This document shows positions 22,216-30,815 of a DNA stretch of 64,000 nt, piece by piece. Below the pieces are notes generated by a model. That model saw only the letters and a list, made by a program, of their open reading frames with translations, was not told the origin of the DNA and did no database searches. Source of the DNA: M0108 sp963841065. GTDB lineage: Bacteria; Pseudomonadota; Gammaproteobacteria; Chromatiales; Chromatiaceae. Where the stretch lies: contig CAWJBI010000007.1 of assembly GCA_963841065.1 (NCBI GenBank), positions 1 to 64,000 of the forward strand. Reading direction: 5' to 3'. Numbering within the stretch: position 1 is the first letter of the stretch; each line of letters opens with the position of its first letter. The position numbers and the translations under genes were made by a program.

Positions 22216-23023
22216 TATCCGTGTGGCGATTGCCGGCGCTGGTGGGCGCATGGGCCGCGCCTTGGTTAAAGCGGTTAACGAGGCCGGTGGGTTGGGGCTG
22301 GTTCTGGCGACCGAGTGTCCCGACAGTTCCCTTCTGGGTCTAGATGCGGGGGATTTGGCGGGAATCGGCCCCATTGGCATGGTGATCCGGGCGGATCTGG
22401 AGAGCGCGCTGGATCAGTTCGATGTCTTGATCGACTTCACCTCGCCAGCTGCGTCGCTGCGACATCTGGAGCTATGCCGCAGCGCGGGTCGCCAAATGGT
22501 CATTGGCACCACTGGCTTCGACGAGGCGGGTCGCGCCGCCATGGCGTTAGCGGCGGCGCAGATTGGTATTATCCTTGCCCCCAACATGAGCGTGGGCGTT
22601 AACCTCTGCTTCAAACTGCTCGACATTGCGGCACGGGTCCTGGGCGATGAGGTGGACATAGAGGTCATTGAGGCTCATCATCGGTATAAGGTCGATGCAC
22701 CTTCCGGTACGGCCCTCCGGATGGGCGAGATCATCGCCCAAGCCTTAGGCCGGGATCTTGGGAAGGTCGCCATTTATGGGCGCCAAGGGCACACCGGACC
22801 CCGGGAGCGTCACACTATTGGTTTCGAGACAATCCGGGCCGGCGATGTCGTCGGTGAACACAGCGTTTGGTTTGCCGCCGAAGGCGAACGGGTTGAGATC
22901 GCGCACAAGGCATCCAGCCGACTCACCTTCGCCCAAGGAGCAGTACGGGCGGCACGCTGGATCGCCAGTCATGATAAGGGGCTATTCGACATGCAGGACG
23001 TGCTCGGGCTTCGTCAATATTGA
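22208..23023 (+). CDS. dapB: 4-hydroxy-tetrahydrodipicolinate reductase
   Basis: NAD(P)H-dependent step of the diaminopimelate/lysine pathway; 271 residues (E. coli 273). The nucleotide-binding IAGAGGRMGRAL is at residues 8-19 and the substrate/catalytic block EAHHRYKVDAPSGTAL at about 155-170 (His157/His158 and the following lysine). The start overlaps the preceding DUF62 gene, giving an atypical partner; usually dapB neighbours carA or dnaJ in gammaproteobacteria. Confidence 0.95.
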   Translation: MSDIRVAIAGAGGRMGRALVKAVNEAGGLGLVLATECPDSSLLGLDAGDLAGIGPIGMVIRADLESALDQFDVLIDFTSPAASLRHLELCRSAGRQMVIGTTGFDEAGRAAMALAAAQIGIILAPNMSVGVNLCFKLLDIAARVLGDEVDIEVIEAHHRYKVDAPSGTALRMGEIIAQALGRDLGKVAIYGRQGHTGPRERHTIGFETIRAGDVVGEHSVWFAAEGERVEIAHKASSRLTFAQGAVRAARWIASHDKGLFDMQDVLGLRQY

Positions 23024-23077
23024 GATTCTTTCCGATTTCGGGAAAATGCTTGTGCCTATTCCCTCGACGGCATTGCC

Positions 23078-23632
23078 CTAGCGTTTGCCTTCCCGTCGGG
23101 CCTTGTCCGGATTCCTCAGTAAGACGTAGACGGCCCCAGTGCCGCCATCGCGCGGTGTGGCGGAGCAAAAGGCGAGGACATCCGGACGCAAGCGCAGCCA
23201 ATAATTGACCTTACGTTTCAGGATCGGTTGGCGCTCCTCGGAGCCGTAGCCCTTACCATGGATGATGTGGGCGCAACGAACCCGGTGCTGGGTGCAATCG
23301 GCCAGGAATTCCTTGCAGAGTTGCGCGGCGAAGATGGCCGTCAGTCCATGGAGGTCCAGTTCCAGCTCTCTTGGAATGGCGCCGCGTTGGAGATCGGCCA
23401 GCACCCGCTTCTGGACGCCAGGCTTGGCGTAAAGCAGATATTCGTGGGTCTCCACCTGTGCCTCAGACAGGCTGGATGCTTCCTCGTCATCCAGTGAATC
23501 CCATGGCTGCTCAATGGGAAAGGGGGGTGGCCGGCGGCGCCAGGGTTCCGGGACCACTAGAGACAGCGGTTCCGTGTCCCGCACCTCGGCGCGGAAGAGC
23601 TGACTTTCGGCATCGGGGAGACGGTGGCTCAC
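23078..23632 (-). CDS. Smr-domain protein (SmrB/YfcN-like nuclease)
   Basis: 184 residues. The C-terminal Smr domain carries the LDLHGL motif (about residues 91-96), the IIHGKGYGSE motif near 123 and a terminal GAVYVLLR strand. The N-terminal half is charged and probably disordered. In E. coli SmrB cuts mRNA at collided ribosomes; this is the closest known role, inferred from domain type and length. It is transcribed convergently with dapB and alone. Confidence 0.85.
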   Translation of the reverse strand: MSHRLPDAESQLFRAEVRDTEPLSLVVPEPWRRRPPPFPIEQPWDSLDDEEASSLSEAQVETHEYLLYAKPGVQKRVLADLQRGAIPRELELDLHGLTAIFAAQLCKEFLADCTQHRVRCAHIIHGKGYGSEERQPILKRKVNYWLRLRPDVLAFCSATPRDGGTGAVYVLLRNPDKARREGKR

Positions 23633-23792
23633 GGGTAGACTCCCGGCGGACTAATAATGTCAGGAAGAGTATAGCGGATAGCCCCTGGACCATCCCCACC
23701 CAGGTTCCTCTACCAGCCCCTCGTTACGCGTAAGCGTGTTCCTGACTACCGATTCCAGTATGATGAAATCGCTTCTTCCACGGGATTCCATC

Positions 23793-24542
23793 ATGCACAT
23801 CCTCATCAGTAACGACGATGGCTATCAGTCTCCGGGTCTCCTGATTCTGGCCCAGGCCCTTGCTCCCTATGGCACGGTGATTATAGTGGCCCCGGATCGG
23901 GACCGCAGTGGGGCTAGCAATTCCCTGACCCTGATAAACCCCTTGCGCGCCCATGAGTTGGGTAATGGCCATTACTATGTGGAGGGCACTCCCACCGATT
24001 GCGTTCATCTGGCAATAACCGGCCTTTTGGACGAGGAACCGGATCTGGTGGTGGCGGGTATCAATCATGGGCCCAATCTGGGTGATGACGTGCTCTACTC
24101 AGGAACGGTAGCGGCGGCGACCGAGGGGCGCTTTCTGGGCCTGCCGGCGATGGCGGTATCCATTGCCTCCCATAAGCCCAAGCACCTGGATACGGCGGCC
24201 CGGATAGCGGCCAATTTGGTGACCAATCTGGATCCGGATGTCTTGGGGTCCAAGCTCATCCTCAATGTCAATGTGCCAGACCTGCCATACGATCAGTTGG
24301 CCGGTCTTAGGGCTACCCGGCTTGGCCATCGTCACAAGGCCGAACCCGCGATTCGTGCCCAAGACCCGCGTGGCCGTACCATCTACTGGGTTGGTCCCGC
24401 GGGTCCGGAGCAGGATGCGGGTCCCGGCACGGACTTTCACGCGGTTCGCCATGGATTCGTCTCGGTCACACCTTTACAAGTGGACCTGACGCGCCATGCC
24501 CTGCTCGATCCCTTGGCAGAGTGGCTGGAGGGGTGCGCTTGA
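23793..24542 (+). CDS. surE: 5'/3'-nucleotidase SurE
   Basis: Metal-dependent survival-protein phosphatase acting on nucleoside monophosphates; 249 residues. The ATG at 23793 gives the invariant N-terminus MHILISNDDGYQSPG, in which Asp8 and Asp9 bind the metal; upstream in-frame starts would add unconserved sequence. APDRDRSGASNSLT and YVEGTPTDCVHLA follow, then GINHGPNLGDDVLYSGTV. It is followed after ten bases by pcm, the conserved surE-pcm-rpoS stationary-phase neighbourhood. Confidence 0.95.
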   Translation: MHILISNDDGYQSPGLLILAQALAPYGTVIIVAPDRDRSGASNSLTLINPLRAHELGNGHYYVEGTPTDCVHLAITGLLDEEPDLVVAGINHGPNLGDDVLYSGTVAAATEGRFLGLPAMAVSIASHKPKHLDTAARIAANLVTNLDPDVLGSKLILNVNVPDLPYDQLAGLRATRLGHRHKAEPAIRAQDPRGRTIYWVGPAGPEQDAGPGTDFHAVRHGFVSVTPLQVDLTRHALLDPLAEWLEGCA

Positions 24543-24552
24543 GGTCGGGGAC

Positions 24553-25239
24553 ATGACCTATCCTCCTGCCGCAGATCAGGGGCGCATGGATGATCCCGGG
24601 GTCGGCATGACCTCGCCACGCACACGGGAGCGGCTTCGCCTTCGCCTTGCGGCGGCGGGTATTGGCAATGCGGAAGTGTTGGCCATCATGGGTCGCCTGC
24701 CGCGCCATCGCTTCGTCGACGAGGCCCTCTCTAGCCATGCCTATGAGGATTCGGCGCTGCCCATCGGCCACGGGCAGACCCTGTCCCAACCCTATATGGT
24801 GGCGCGCATGACCGAAGCCTTGCTAGAGCCGGGGCGGCCCGAATCCGTGCTCGAGATCGGCACGGGCTCGGGATTTCAGACTGCGGTGCTGGCGTCCCTG
24901 GCGCGGCGAGTCTATAGCGTCGAGCGGGTCTCTGCTCTCCTGGAATCGGCCCGTAATCGGCTACGCGACCTGCGATTGCGCAACGTACGTCTGCTTCATG
25001 GCGACGGCGGGCTGGGCTGGACTGCATACGCTCCTTATGAAGCCATCCTGGTCACAGCTGCCCCCGAGGGTATTCCACGGGTACTGGTCAACCAGCTCGT
25101 CATTGGGGGTTGCATGGTGCTGCCCATTGGCCATGGCAGCGAGCAGGTTCTGGTACGGGTCATCCGTACAGAGTCGGGTTACCGCCATGAGATCCTGGAG
25201 CCGGTCACCTTCGTGCCGCTCTTGAGCGGGGTGGCCTGA
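24553..25239 (+). CDS. pcm: Protein-L-isoaspartate O-methyltransferase
   Basis: Repairs isoaspartyl residues in aged proteins using SAM. 228 residues from the ATG at 24553, the first in-frame ATG after surE; a later ATG at 24607 is also possible. Motifs: PRHRFVDEAL, GQTLSQPYMVARMTEAL and the SAM-binding VLEIGTGSGFQTAVLA near residue 97. Co-transcribed with surE. The next gene is rpoS rather than nlpD. Confidence 0.93.
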   Translation: MTYPPAADQGRMDDPGVGMTSPRTRERLRLRLAAAGIGNAEVLAIMGRLPRHRFVDEALSSHAYEDSALPIGHGQTLSQPYMVARMTEALLEPGRPESVLEIGTGSGFQTAVLASLARRVYSVERVSALLESARNRLRDLRLRNVRLLHGDGGLGWTAYAPYEAILVTAAPEGIPRVLVNQLVIGGCMVLPIGHGSEQVLVRVIRTESGYRHEILEPVTFVPLLSGVA

Positions 25240-25707
25240 ATGGTCCCATCCGGCCGCCCCTTGGTTTTGGCCAGCCTAAATTTCCACCACGGCGCTTCCC
25301 GAAGGTTGTTTTAGCCGTGTGAGGGCCCCTGCCGATATCTGGCGCGGCCCCAACCCGTCCAGCTATTAGCCTATGGGAAATCAGGATATCTCTGGTGCTC
25401 ACCAACCGTTGCCTCTATCAAGGCCACCGGGGCGGGCGGGGATGTCCTGGCGGGTAGTGGACTCACGGGATAAGGTAACCTTATCATTCTGAGGCATAAC
25501 AAGAATTATATAAGTGCAGGCGGGGCCAATTACCCGTTGTTGGTAGCGCATGGGTATAAGAACGGCGGGAACCCCCATTCACCCAATTGGGGCAGGGGCC
25601 GGGATGGAACTGCTGATTTTACCCGAAGGTTCGGCTAGATGGCGGGGCTTTCGACCCTTCGGCTTACCTGCTCGTGCACGCAATCCGCCCTAGAAGAGAG
25701 AGAACGC
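25240..25707 (+). other. Gap between pcm and rpoS with no gene; nlpD absent
   Basis: In most gammaproteobacteria nlpD lies here and carries the main rpoS promoter. No LysM/M23 peptidase coding potential is seen in any frame. The gap contains a 17-base perfect inverted repeat (listed separately), AT-rich TTATATAAG at about 25503 and a TATAAG at about 25555 that may belong to an rpoS promoter; no clear -35 pairs with them. Confidence 0.55.
25469..25485. promoter_or_regulatory. Candidate operator: perfect inverted repeat upstream of rpoS
   Basis: GATAAGGT-A-ACCTTATC, eight-base arms around a single A, 222 bases before the rpoS start and just upstream of an AT-rich stretch. The symmetry and size fit a dimeric helix-turn-helix regulator site. 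Which protein binds is unknown. Confidence 0.4.
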
Positions 25708-26724
25708 ATGGCCATTGCCGAAAATCGAGAGGAATCAGACCGGGAAGAGGAACTCGACCCCGAGGCGCTGGGCATGCCCGAGGCCGATGAGGAGGATGTC
25801 GGCAACCTAACCCCTGTCTTCGCCGCCGATGAGAATGTGGAAGAGGCAGCGGCAGATTTTGCGCACGTATCGCGGCCATTGGCGGAGGAGTCCGACCTTG
25901 ACGCGACCCGCATTTATCTTAATGAGATAGGGGCCTCCCGCTTACTAACAGCAGAGGAGGAGGTGCGTCTGGCCCGCCTGGCCCAAGTTGGTGACAATCT
26001 GGCCCGCCAGAATATGATTGTCAGTAACCTGCGGCTGGTGGTCAAGATCGCGCGCCGCTATCTCTATCGTGGTCTACCCCTACTGGATCTCATCGAGGAA
26101 GGAAACTTGGGTCTCATCCGTGCCGTGGAGAAGTTCGACCCGGAACGGGGCTTTCGCTTTTCGACCTATGCCACCTGGTGGATCCGCCAGACTATCGAGC
26201 GGGCCATCATGAACCAGACCCGCACGGTGCGGCTGCCGATCCATGTGGTCAAGGAGATCAACGTTTATCTGCGGGCGGCTCGCCTGCTGGGCCAGCGACT
26301 GGATCACGAACCCAGTGCCGAGGAGGTTGCGGAACTCCTCGGCAGGCCCATTGGCGAGGTGAAGCGCCTGCTCTGCCTTAACGAACACATCGCTTCGGTG
26401 GATAGCCCCTTGGGTAAGGATGCCGAGAAGCCCTTGGTGGATTTGCTCCAGGACGAAGATGCCGACGACCCCGCCGACTGCATCCAGGACCGTGAAGCTC
26501 AAGTATACCTCGATAACTGGCTGACCAAACTTACCAACAAGCAACGCGAGGTCATTGAGCGTCGCTTTGGCATCCATGGCTACGAGAACAGCACGCTGGA
26601 AAAAGTGGCCGAGGAATTGGGCGTAACCCGCGAGCGAGTCCGTCAGATCCAGATGGATGCCCTGCGTCGTCTGCGTGATATCTTGGAGAAGGAGGGTTTC
26701 TCCCTGGAGGCCTTCTTCAAATGA
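25708..26724 (+). CDS. rpoS: RNA polymerase sigma factor RpoS
   Basis: Stationary-phase/general-stress sigma factor, 338 residues from the ATG at 25708 (ribosome site GAGAGAGA), close to E. coli's 330. Region 1.2 has DATRIYLNEIGASRLLTAEEEV. Region 2 is nearly invariant (LLDLIEEGNLGLIRAVEKFD, GFRFSTYATWWIRQTIERAI). Region 4 contains TLEKVAEELGVTRERVRQIQ. An acidic N-terminal extension of about 40 residues precedes region 1.2. Location after surE-pcm supports RpoS over RpoD or RpoH. Confidence 0.95.
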   Translation: MAIAENREESDREEELDPEALGMPEADEEDVGNLTPVFAADENVEEAAADFAHVSRPLAEESDLDATRIYLNEIGASRLLTAEEEVRLARLAQVGDNLARQNMIVSNLRLVVKIARRYLYRGLPLLDLIEEGNLGLIRAVEKFDPERGFRFSTYATWWIRQTIERAIMNQTRTVRLPIHVVKEINVYLRAARLLGQRLDHEPSAEEVAELLGRPIGEVKRLLCLNEHIASVDSPLGKDAEKPLVDLLQDEDADDPADCIQDREAQVYLDNWLTKLTNKQREVIERRFGIHGYENSTLEKVAEELGVTRERVRQIQMDALRRLRDILEKEGFSLEAFFK

Positions 26725-27017
26725 ACTAGTCTGGCGTTGCCGGCCAGTCTCCGATAGGCTTTCCCATGCCATTCCCTTGAATAACCCAGGGCCCTTCTCC
26801 CATTCCGCTTTCCCAGCCCTCCTCCTGACCTGACCTAGATCAAAGAAAAGTGAGTGATCTGCTCTAAGTCGGGGTAAGCCGCCCTCCTGACCTTGACATT
26901 CAAGTGTTCATACTTTGTTATAGCCTCAGGTTATGCCAAGGACCAAAGGCGTGGCGATCAATGCGGCAGGGAATTGGCATATCTACATTGTTTATGCAGT
27001 CATTTCGGGGAGGTTTT
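26725..27017 (+). promoter_or_regulatory. ccoN upstream region with an FNR-like site
   Basis: At 26830-26843 CTGAC-CTAG-ATCAA matches the FNR/ANR pattern TTGAT-N4-ATCAA with one perfect half. A TCTAAG at 26863-26868 sits where the -10 of an FNR class-II promoter would fall. A separate TTGACA at 26893 has only a poorly spaced TTATAG (19 bases). Oxygen control of cbb3 oxidase by FNR-type regulators is well known; this particular site is inference. Confidence 0.35.
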
Positions 27018-28451
27018 ATGGAAACTGGACTCGAACAGAAGTACAACTTTGACGTTGTACGATGGTTCACGGTAATGGCGGTCATCTACCTGGTGGTAGG
27101 GGCGGCTGTAGGCGTTTACATCGCGTCGGAATTGGCCTGGCCATTTCTTAATTTCGATATCCCTTACCTGACCTTTGGACGTCTGCGTCCGGTCCATACC
27201 AACGCGGTGATCTTCGCCTTCGGTGGCTGCGCCCTCATGGCCACTGCCTTCTACACGGTCCAGCGCACCAGTGGCGTGCGCCTCTGGAGCGACAAGCTAG
27301 CCTGGTTCGTCTTCTGGGGCTGGAATCTCATCATCGTCTCCGCCGTCATCACCCTGCCCTTGGGCATCACCCAGTCCAAGGAGTACGCCGAGCTGGAGTG
27401 GCCCATCGACATCCTGATTGCCGTGGTCTGGCTAGCCTTCTCCTTCAACTTCATTATGACCCTCGCCATCCGCAAGACCTCGCACATCTATGTGTCGAAC
27501 TGGTTCTTCCTGGGCATGATGGTGATGATCACCTACCTGCATGTGGTCAACAGCCTGGCTATCCCGGTGGGTATCTTCAAGTCCTATTCCGTTTTCTCCG
27601 GCACCCAGGACGCCATGATCCAGTGGTGGTGGGGCCACAACGCCGTGGGCTTTTATCTGACCGCCGGCTTCCTCGGCATGATGTACTACTTCGTGCCCAA
27701 GCAGGCCAATCGTCCCGTCTACTCCTATCGCCTCTCCGTCATCCACTTCTGGGCTCTGATGTTCGGCTATGTCTGGCTGGGCGCCCATCACCTCCAGTAC
27801 ACCGCCCTCCCGGACTGGACCGGCTCCCTGGGCGCCGCCGTCTCCATCGCCATGATCATCCCCTCCTGGGGTGGTGCGGTGAATGGCATGATGACCCTCT
27901 CCGGTGCCTGGGATAAGCTGCGTACCGACTATGTCCTGCGCTTCCTGATCGTTGCCCTGGCCTTCTATGCCATGTCCACCTTCGAGGGCCCGGTCATGTC
28001 CCTGAAGACCGTCAACGCCCTCTCCCACTACACCGACTGGACCGTCGGCCACGTGCATTCCGGTGCCCTCGGCTGGGTGGCTGGCGTCGCCATCGGCTCC
28101 ATCTACCACCTCATGACCCGTCTCTGGCACACCGAGATGTTCTCCGAGAAGCTGGTGAACTTCCACTTCTGGGCCCTGACCATCGGTACCGTGGTCTATA
28201 TCGTCGCCATGTGGGTGTCGGGCATCATGCAGGGTTTGATGTGGCGTGCCTTTGATGAATACGGCGCTCTGGCCTACACCTTTGTGGAGACCGTGGATGC
28301 CATGCACCCCTACTACGCCATGCGCGCGGTGGGCGGTGGCATCTTCCTCTTCGGCGCCATCGTCATGCTCTTCAACGTGCTGATGACCGTTCGCAAGTCC
28401 GCCACCAGCGGTAGCTTGCAGAAGGCCCGTCTCGCGGCTGCTTCCGCCTGA
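27018..28451 (+). CDS. ccoN: cbb3-type cytochrome c oxidase, catalytic subunit I
   Basis: Haem-copper oxidase core that reduces oxygen to water at low oxygen; 477 residues, about 12 to 14 membrane helices. The ATG at 27018 has a GGGGAGG ribosome site and gives METGLEQKYNFDVVRWF. Haem and copper ligands sit in RPVHTNAVIFAFGG, QWWWGHNAVGFYLTAGFLG, WLGAHHLQY and HYTDWTVGHVHSGALGW. An earlier in-frame start adds an unconserved 38 residues. First gene of ccoNOQP. Confidence 0.97.
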   Translation: METGLEQKYNFDVVRWFTVMAVIYLVVGAAVGVYIASELAWPFLNFDIPYLTFGRLRPVHTNAVIFAFGGCALMATAFYTVQRTSGVRLWSDKLAWFVFWGWNLIIVSAVITLPLGITQSKEYAELEWPIDILIAVVWLAFSFNFIMTLAIRKTSHIYVSNWFFLGMMVMITYLHVVNSLAIPVGIFKSYSVFSGTQDAMIQWWWGHNAVGFYLTAGFLGMMYYFVPKQANRPVYSYRLSVIHFWALMFGYVWLGAHHLQYTALPDWTGSLGAAVSIAMIIPSWGGAVNGMMTLSGAWDKLRTDYVLRFLIVALAFYAMSTFEGPVMSLKTVNALSHYTDWTVGHVHSGALGWVAGVAIGSIYHLMTRLWHTEMFSEKLVNFHFWALTIGTVVYIVAMWVSGIMQGLMWRAFDEYGALAYTFVETVDAMHPYYAMRAVGGGIFLFGAIVMLFNVLMTVRKSATSGSLQKARLAAASA

Positions 28452-28469
28452 TCACCCGAGGTAAGACAC

Positions 28470-29211
28470 ATGGCTGAAAACACACCACCCAAGGGCTTTC
28501 AGGACCGCCTGGAGCGGAATATCTGGGCCCTGCTCATCGTTGTCGCGCTCGTCCTCTCCGTGGGCGGTCTGGTCGAGATCGTGCCTCTCTTCTATCTGAA
28601 GAATACGATGGAGTACAACCGCTATCCCGAGATCGTCTGGAGCAAGGTTGGCCAGGAGGCCATCGTTGCCGCCGATGCTGGCGTTCTGAAGGCGAACTGG
28701 AAACCCGGTGATGGCATGCGTCCCTACACCGCCCTGGAATTGGCGGGCCGAGATATCTATCAACGCGAGGGTTGCTACACTTGCCACTCGCAGATGATCC
28801 GCCCCTTCCGTGACGAAAAAGAGCGTTATGGCCATTACTCCCTGGCCTCCGAGTCGATGTTCGACCATCCCTTCCAGTGGGGCTCCAAGCGCACCGGGCC
28901 AGACCTGGCCCGGGTTGGCGGCAAGTACTCGGACGACTGGCAACGGTCCCATCTGCGCAGACCTCAGGCGCTCGTTCCGGAATCCGTCATGCCGGCTTAT
29001 CCCTGGTTGGATAAGGCCTCGCCGGATGCCGCCAGCTATCCAGGCCCATATGGGCGGGCTGCGCATCATCGGCGTTCCTTACACCGATGCGGATATAGCG
29101 GCGGCCCCGGCCCTGCTCCAGGGTAAGACCGAAATGGACGCCGTGGTGGCCTACCTGCAGGTGCTGGGTACCATGGTGAAGCTTGACGAGGGCAAGGTCT
29201 ATCGTGACTAG
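28470..29211 (+). CDS. ccoO: cbb3 oxidase subunit II (monohaem cytochrome c), split by one extra base
   Basis: Membrane-anchored cytochrome c that feeds electrons to CcoN. One N-terminal helix (about residues 20-42) and the haem motif CYTCH at residues 102-106 (followed by SQMIRPFRDE). The first frame fails after PAYPWLDKASPDAA; a one-base gain at 29031-29034 moves the rest (IQAHMGGLRIIGVPYTDAD, VAYLQVLGTMV) to the next frame, ending at 29211. Correction gives 246 residues, near the normal family length. Probable sequence error; see the findings on repeated insertions. Confidence 0.94.
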
Positions 29212-29419
29212 TCTGAGCGAGTATTTCCATACCGATTGGGCGGCAATGACCACCAACGACTGGATCGGTACGATACTGACGGTGGTCATCTTCGTTGCCA
29301 TGGTGGTGGCTTACTTCCAGGTATTTCGTCCCAAGAACAAGGACAAGCTCGAGGCTAATCGCTTCATCCTGTTCGAAGAGGACAATAAAGAGAGCGGAGA
29401 AAAAAATGGCGGGACCTAA
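29204..29419 (+). CDS. ccoQ: cbb3 oxidase small subunit CcoQ
   Basis: Small single-helix protein that stabilises the oxidase. The GTG at 29204 overlaps the ccoO stop and yields 71 residues; an internal ATG at 29246 (MTTNDWIGTIL) would give 57 and may be the real start. The helix GTILTVVIFVAMVVAYFQVF is followed by a charged tail containing KNKDKLEANRF, the family pattern. Its end overlaps ccoP by 14 bases. Confidence 0.85.
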   Translation: MTSLSEYFHTDWAAMTTNDWIGTILTVVIFVAMVVAYFQVFRPKNKDKLEANRFILFEEDNKESGEKNGGT

Positions 29420-30311
29420 TCCCTTTCCCGGTGAGAACAATACCGGTCATTTCTGGGACGATAACCTGCGGGAGCTGAACAATCCCCCCCCGAGTTGGTG
29501 GATGATCGGCTTCTGGGCGTCGATTGCCTGGGTGGTGGGCTATTTCATCCTCTACCCCTCCTGGCCCATGCCCTATCAACCTCAGGAAGGTGAGGGCTTT
29601 ACCAAGGGCGTTATCGGCTGGACCCAGATCAAGGAGTACGAGGAGGGCGTCCAGCAACTCCAGGAAATGCGAGCCCAGTACGAGGAAAAAATCGCCGCGA
29701 TGACGGCCGAGCAGATCCTGGCGGATCCTGGCATGACCCAGTACACCCTGGCCTCCGCCAAGGTGCTGTTTGGTGACAATTGCTCTGCTTGCCACGGCAG
29801 TGGCGGTCAGGGCAATCCCGGTTACCCGGTCTTGGTGGACGACGATTGGCTTTATGGCGGCTCCCTGGCCAAGCTCCAGGAGTCCTTGGCCTACGGTCGC
29901 AAGGGCGCCATGACGGCACACAAGGATATCCTGACACCGGCCGAGGTCGATGCCCTGGCAAAGTTCGTGGTTGACCTCAGTGAGGGCAAGGCTACGGATC
30001 AAGGCTGGGCCTTGTTTAACGACAAGGGGTGCACCGCCTGCCATGGACCCAAGGGTAATGGGGTCCTGGCGGAATTACCGGGGGGCGAGATCGTGACCGT
30101 TGGCGCCGCCAACCTAACCGATGGTATCTGGCGCTTCGAGCCGGGTGGCCTGGAGAGCGCCAAGCACACCATTCTCTATGGTGTTAACCAGGCTGGCGTG
30201 GAGGGCACCCGTGAGGCGGTCATGCCGGCCTTCGCCGATACGGGCAAGTTGAATCCCTTGCAGATCAAAAAGCTGGTGGTTTATGTCCATGAGTTGGGCG
30301 GCGGCAAATAG
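29406..30311 (+). CDS. ccoP: cbb3 oxidase subunit III (dihaem cytochrome c)
   Basis: Dihaem cytochrome c that collects electrons from soluble carriers; 301 residues. An N-terminal conserved region (HFWDDNLRELNNPPPSWW) is followed by one helix, then haem motifs CSACH at residues 126-130 and CTACH at 209-213. The ATG at 29406 has a GAGCGGAG ribosome site. It overlaps the end of ccoQ, as in many cco operons. Confidence 0.96.
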   Translation: MAGPNPFPGENNTGHFWDDNLRELNNPPPSWWMIGFWASIAWVVGYFILYPSWPMPYQPQEGEGFTKGVIGWTQIKEYEEGVQQLQEMRAQYEEKIAAMTAEQILADPGMTQYTLASAKVLFGDNCSACHGSGGQGNPGYPVLVDDDWLYGGSLAKLQESLAYGRKGAMTAHKDILTPAEVDALAKFVVDLSEGKATDQGWALFNDKGCTACHGPKGNGVLAELPGGEIVTVGAANLTDGIWRFEPGGLESAKHTILYGVNQAGVEGTREAVMPAFADTGKLNPLQIKKLVVYVHELGGGK

Positions 30312-30380
30312 TCAGGGCGAGGGGCGAGGGATGGTTCCTGGGTCCCTCGTCGCCAACCTCTCCATACGGAGGAGCGCATC

Positions 30381-30545
30381 GTGAGTTTTTTCAGTAACAT
30401 GATGAATTGGGATCCAGTCATGTGGATGTCCATCCTGATGGTGATCATCGCCATCGTCATCATTATCTACCTGGGTTTCAAGGTGAAGGCCCTGATGGAC
30501 AAGGATGCCGAGGCGCACAAGAAGGAGGGGCACAGGAAGAGTTAG
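30381..30545 (+). CDS. 54-residue single-helix membrane protein in the cco operon
   Basis: Too short for usual gene callers. GTG start at 30381 with a strong GGAGGAG site six to seven bases before it. The protein begins MSFFSNMMNWDPVMWM, has one hydrophobic helix (about residues 14-33, mostly Ile/Val/Met) and a charged tail rich in Lys/Glu/His. It lies between ccoP and ccoG. It could be an accessory oxidase subunit (compare the small CcoM subunit of Pseudomonas stutzeri) or a DUF3149-type protein; I cannot assign it. The strong ribosome site argues that it is translated. Confidence 0.6.
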   Translation: MSFFSNMMNWDPVMWMSILMVIIAIVIIIYLGFKVKALMDKDAEAHKKEGHRKS

Positions 30546-30815
30546 CGAATCCTGGGCTTGAAAGGGTGGGTAAAAGGGGGGCATTTGTCCCCCTTTTGCT
30601 TTCAGGCCTTGGGGAAATCCTGGGTACGAAGGCCTTGCACGGCGCCCTGAGACAGTCCAAATGCAGGGTAAACCGCTGGGATATAATTGCGTTTGCGCAA
30701 TGCCGAAATGATCCATTTCATCTAAATTTTCAGCGTTCGCATCAGGTACGACCGGCCCGTCCTCCCGACACCCGGCGACCCTGCCTGCAATGGCAACACC
30801 TTGGGAGAGGGTTCA

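Noticed and set aside
26893..26924. Sigma-70 promoter TTGACA with TTATAG before ccoN
   Set aside because: The spacer of 19 to 20 bases is too long for a confident call; kept only as a remark.
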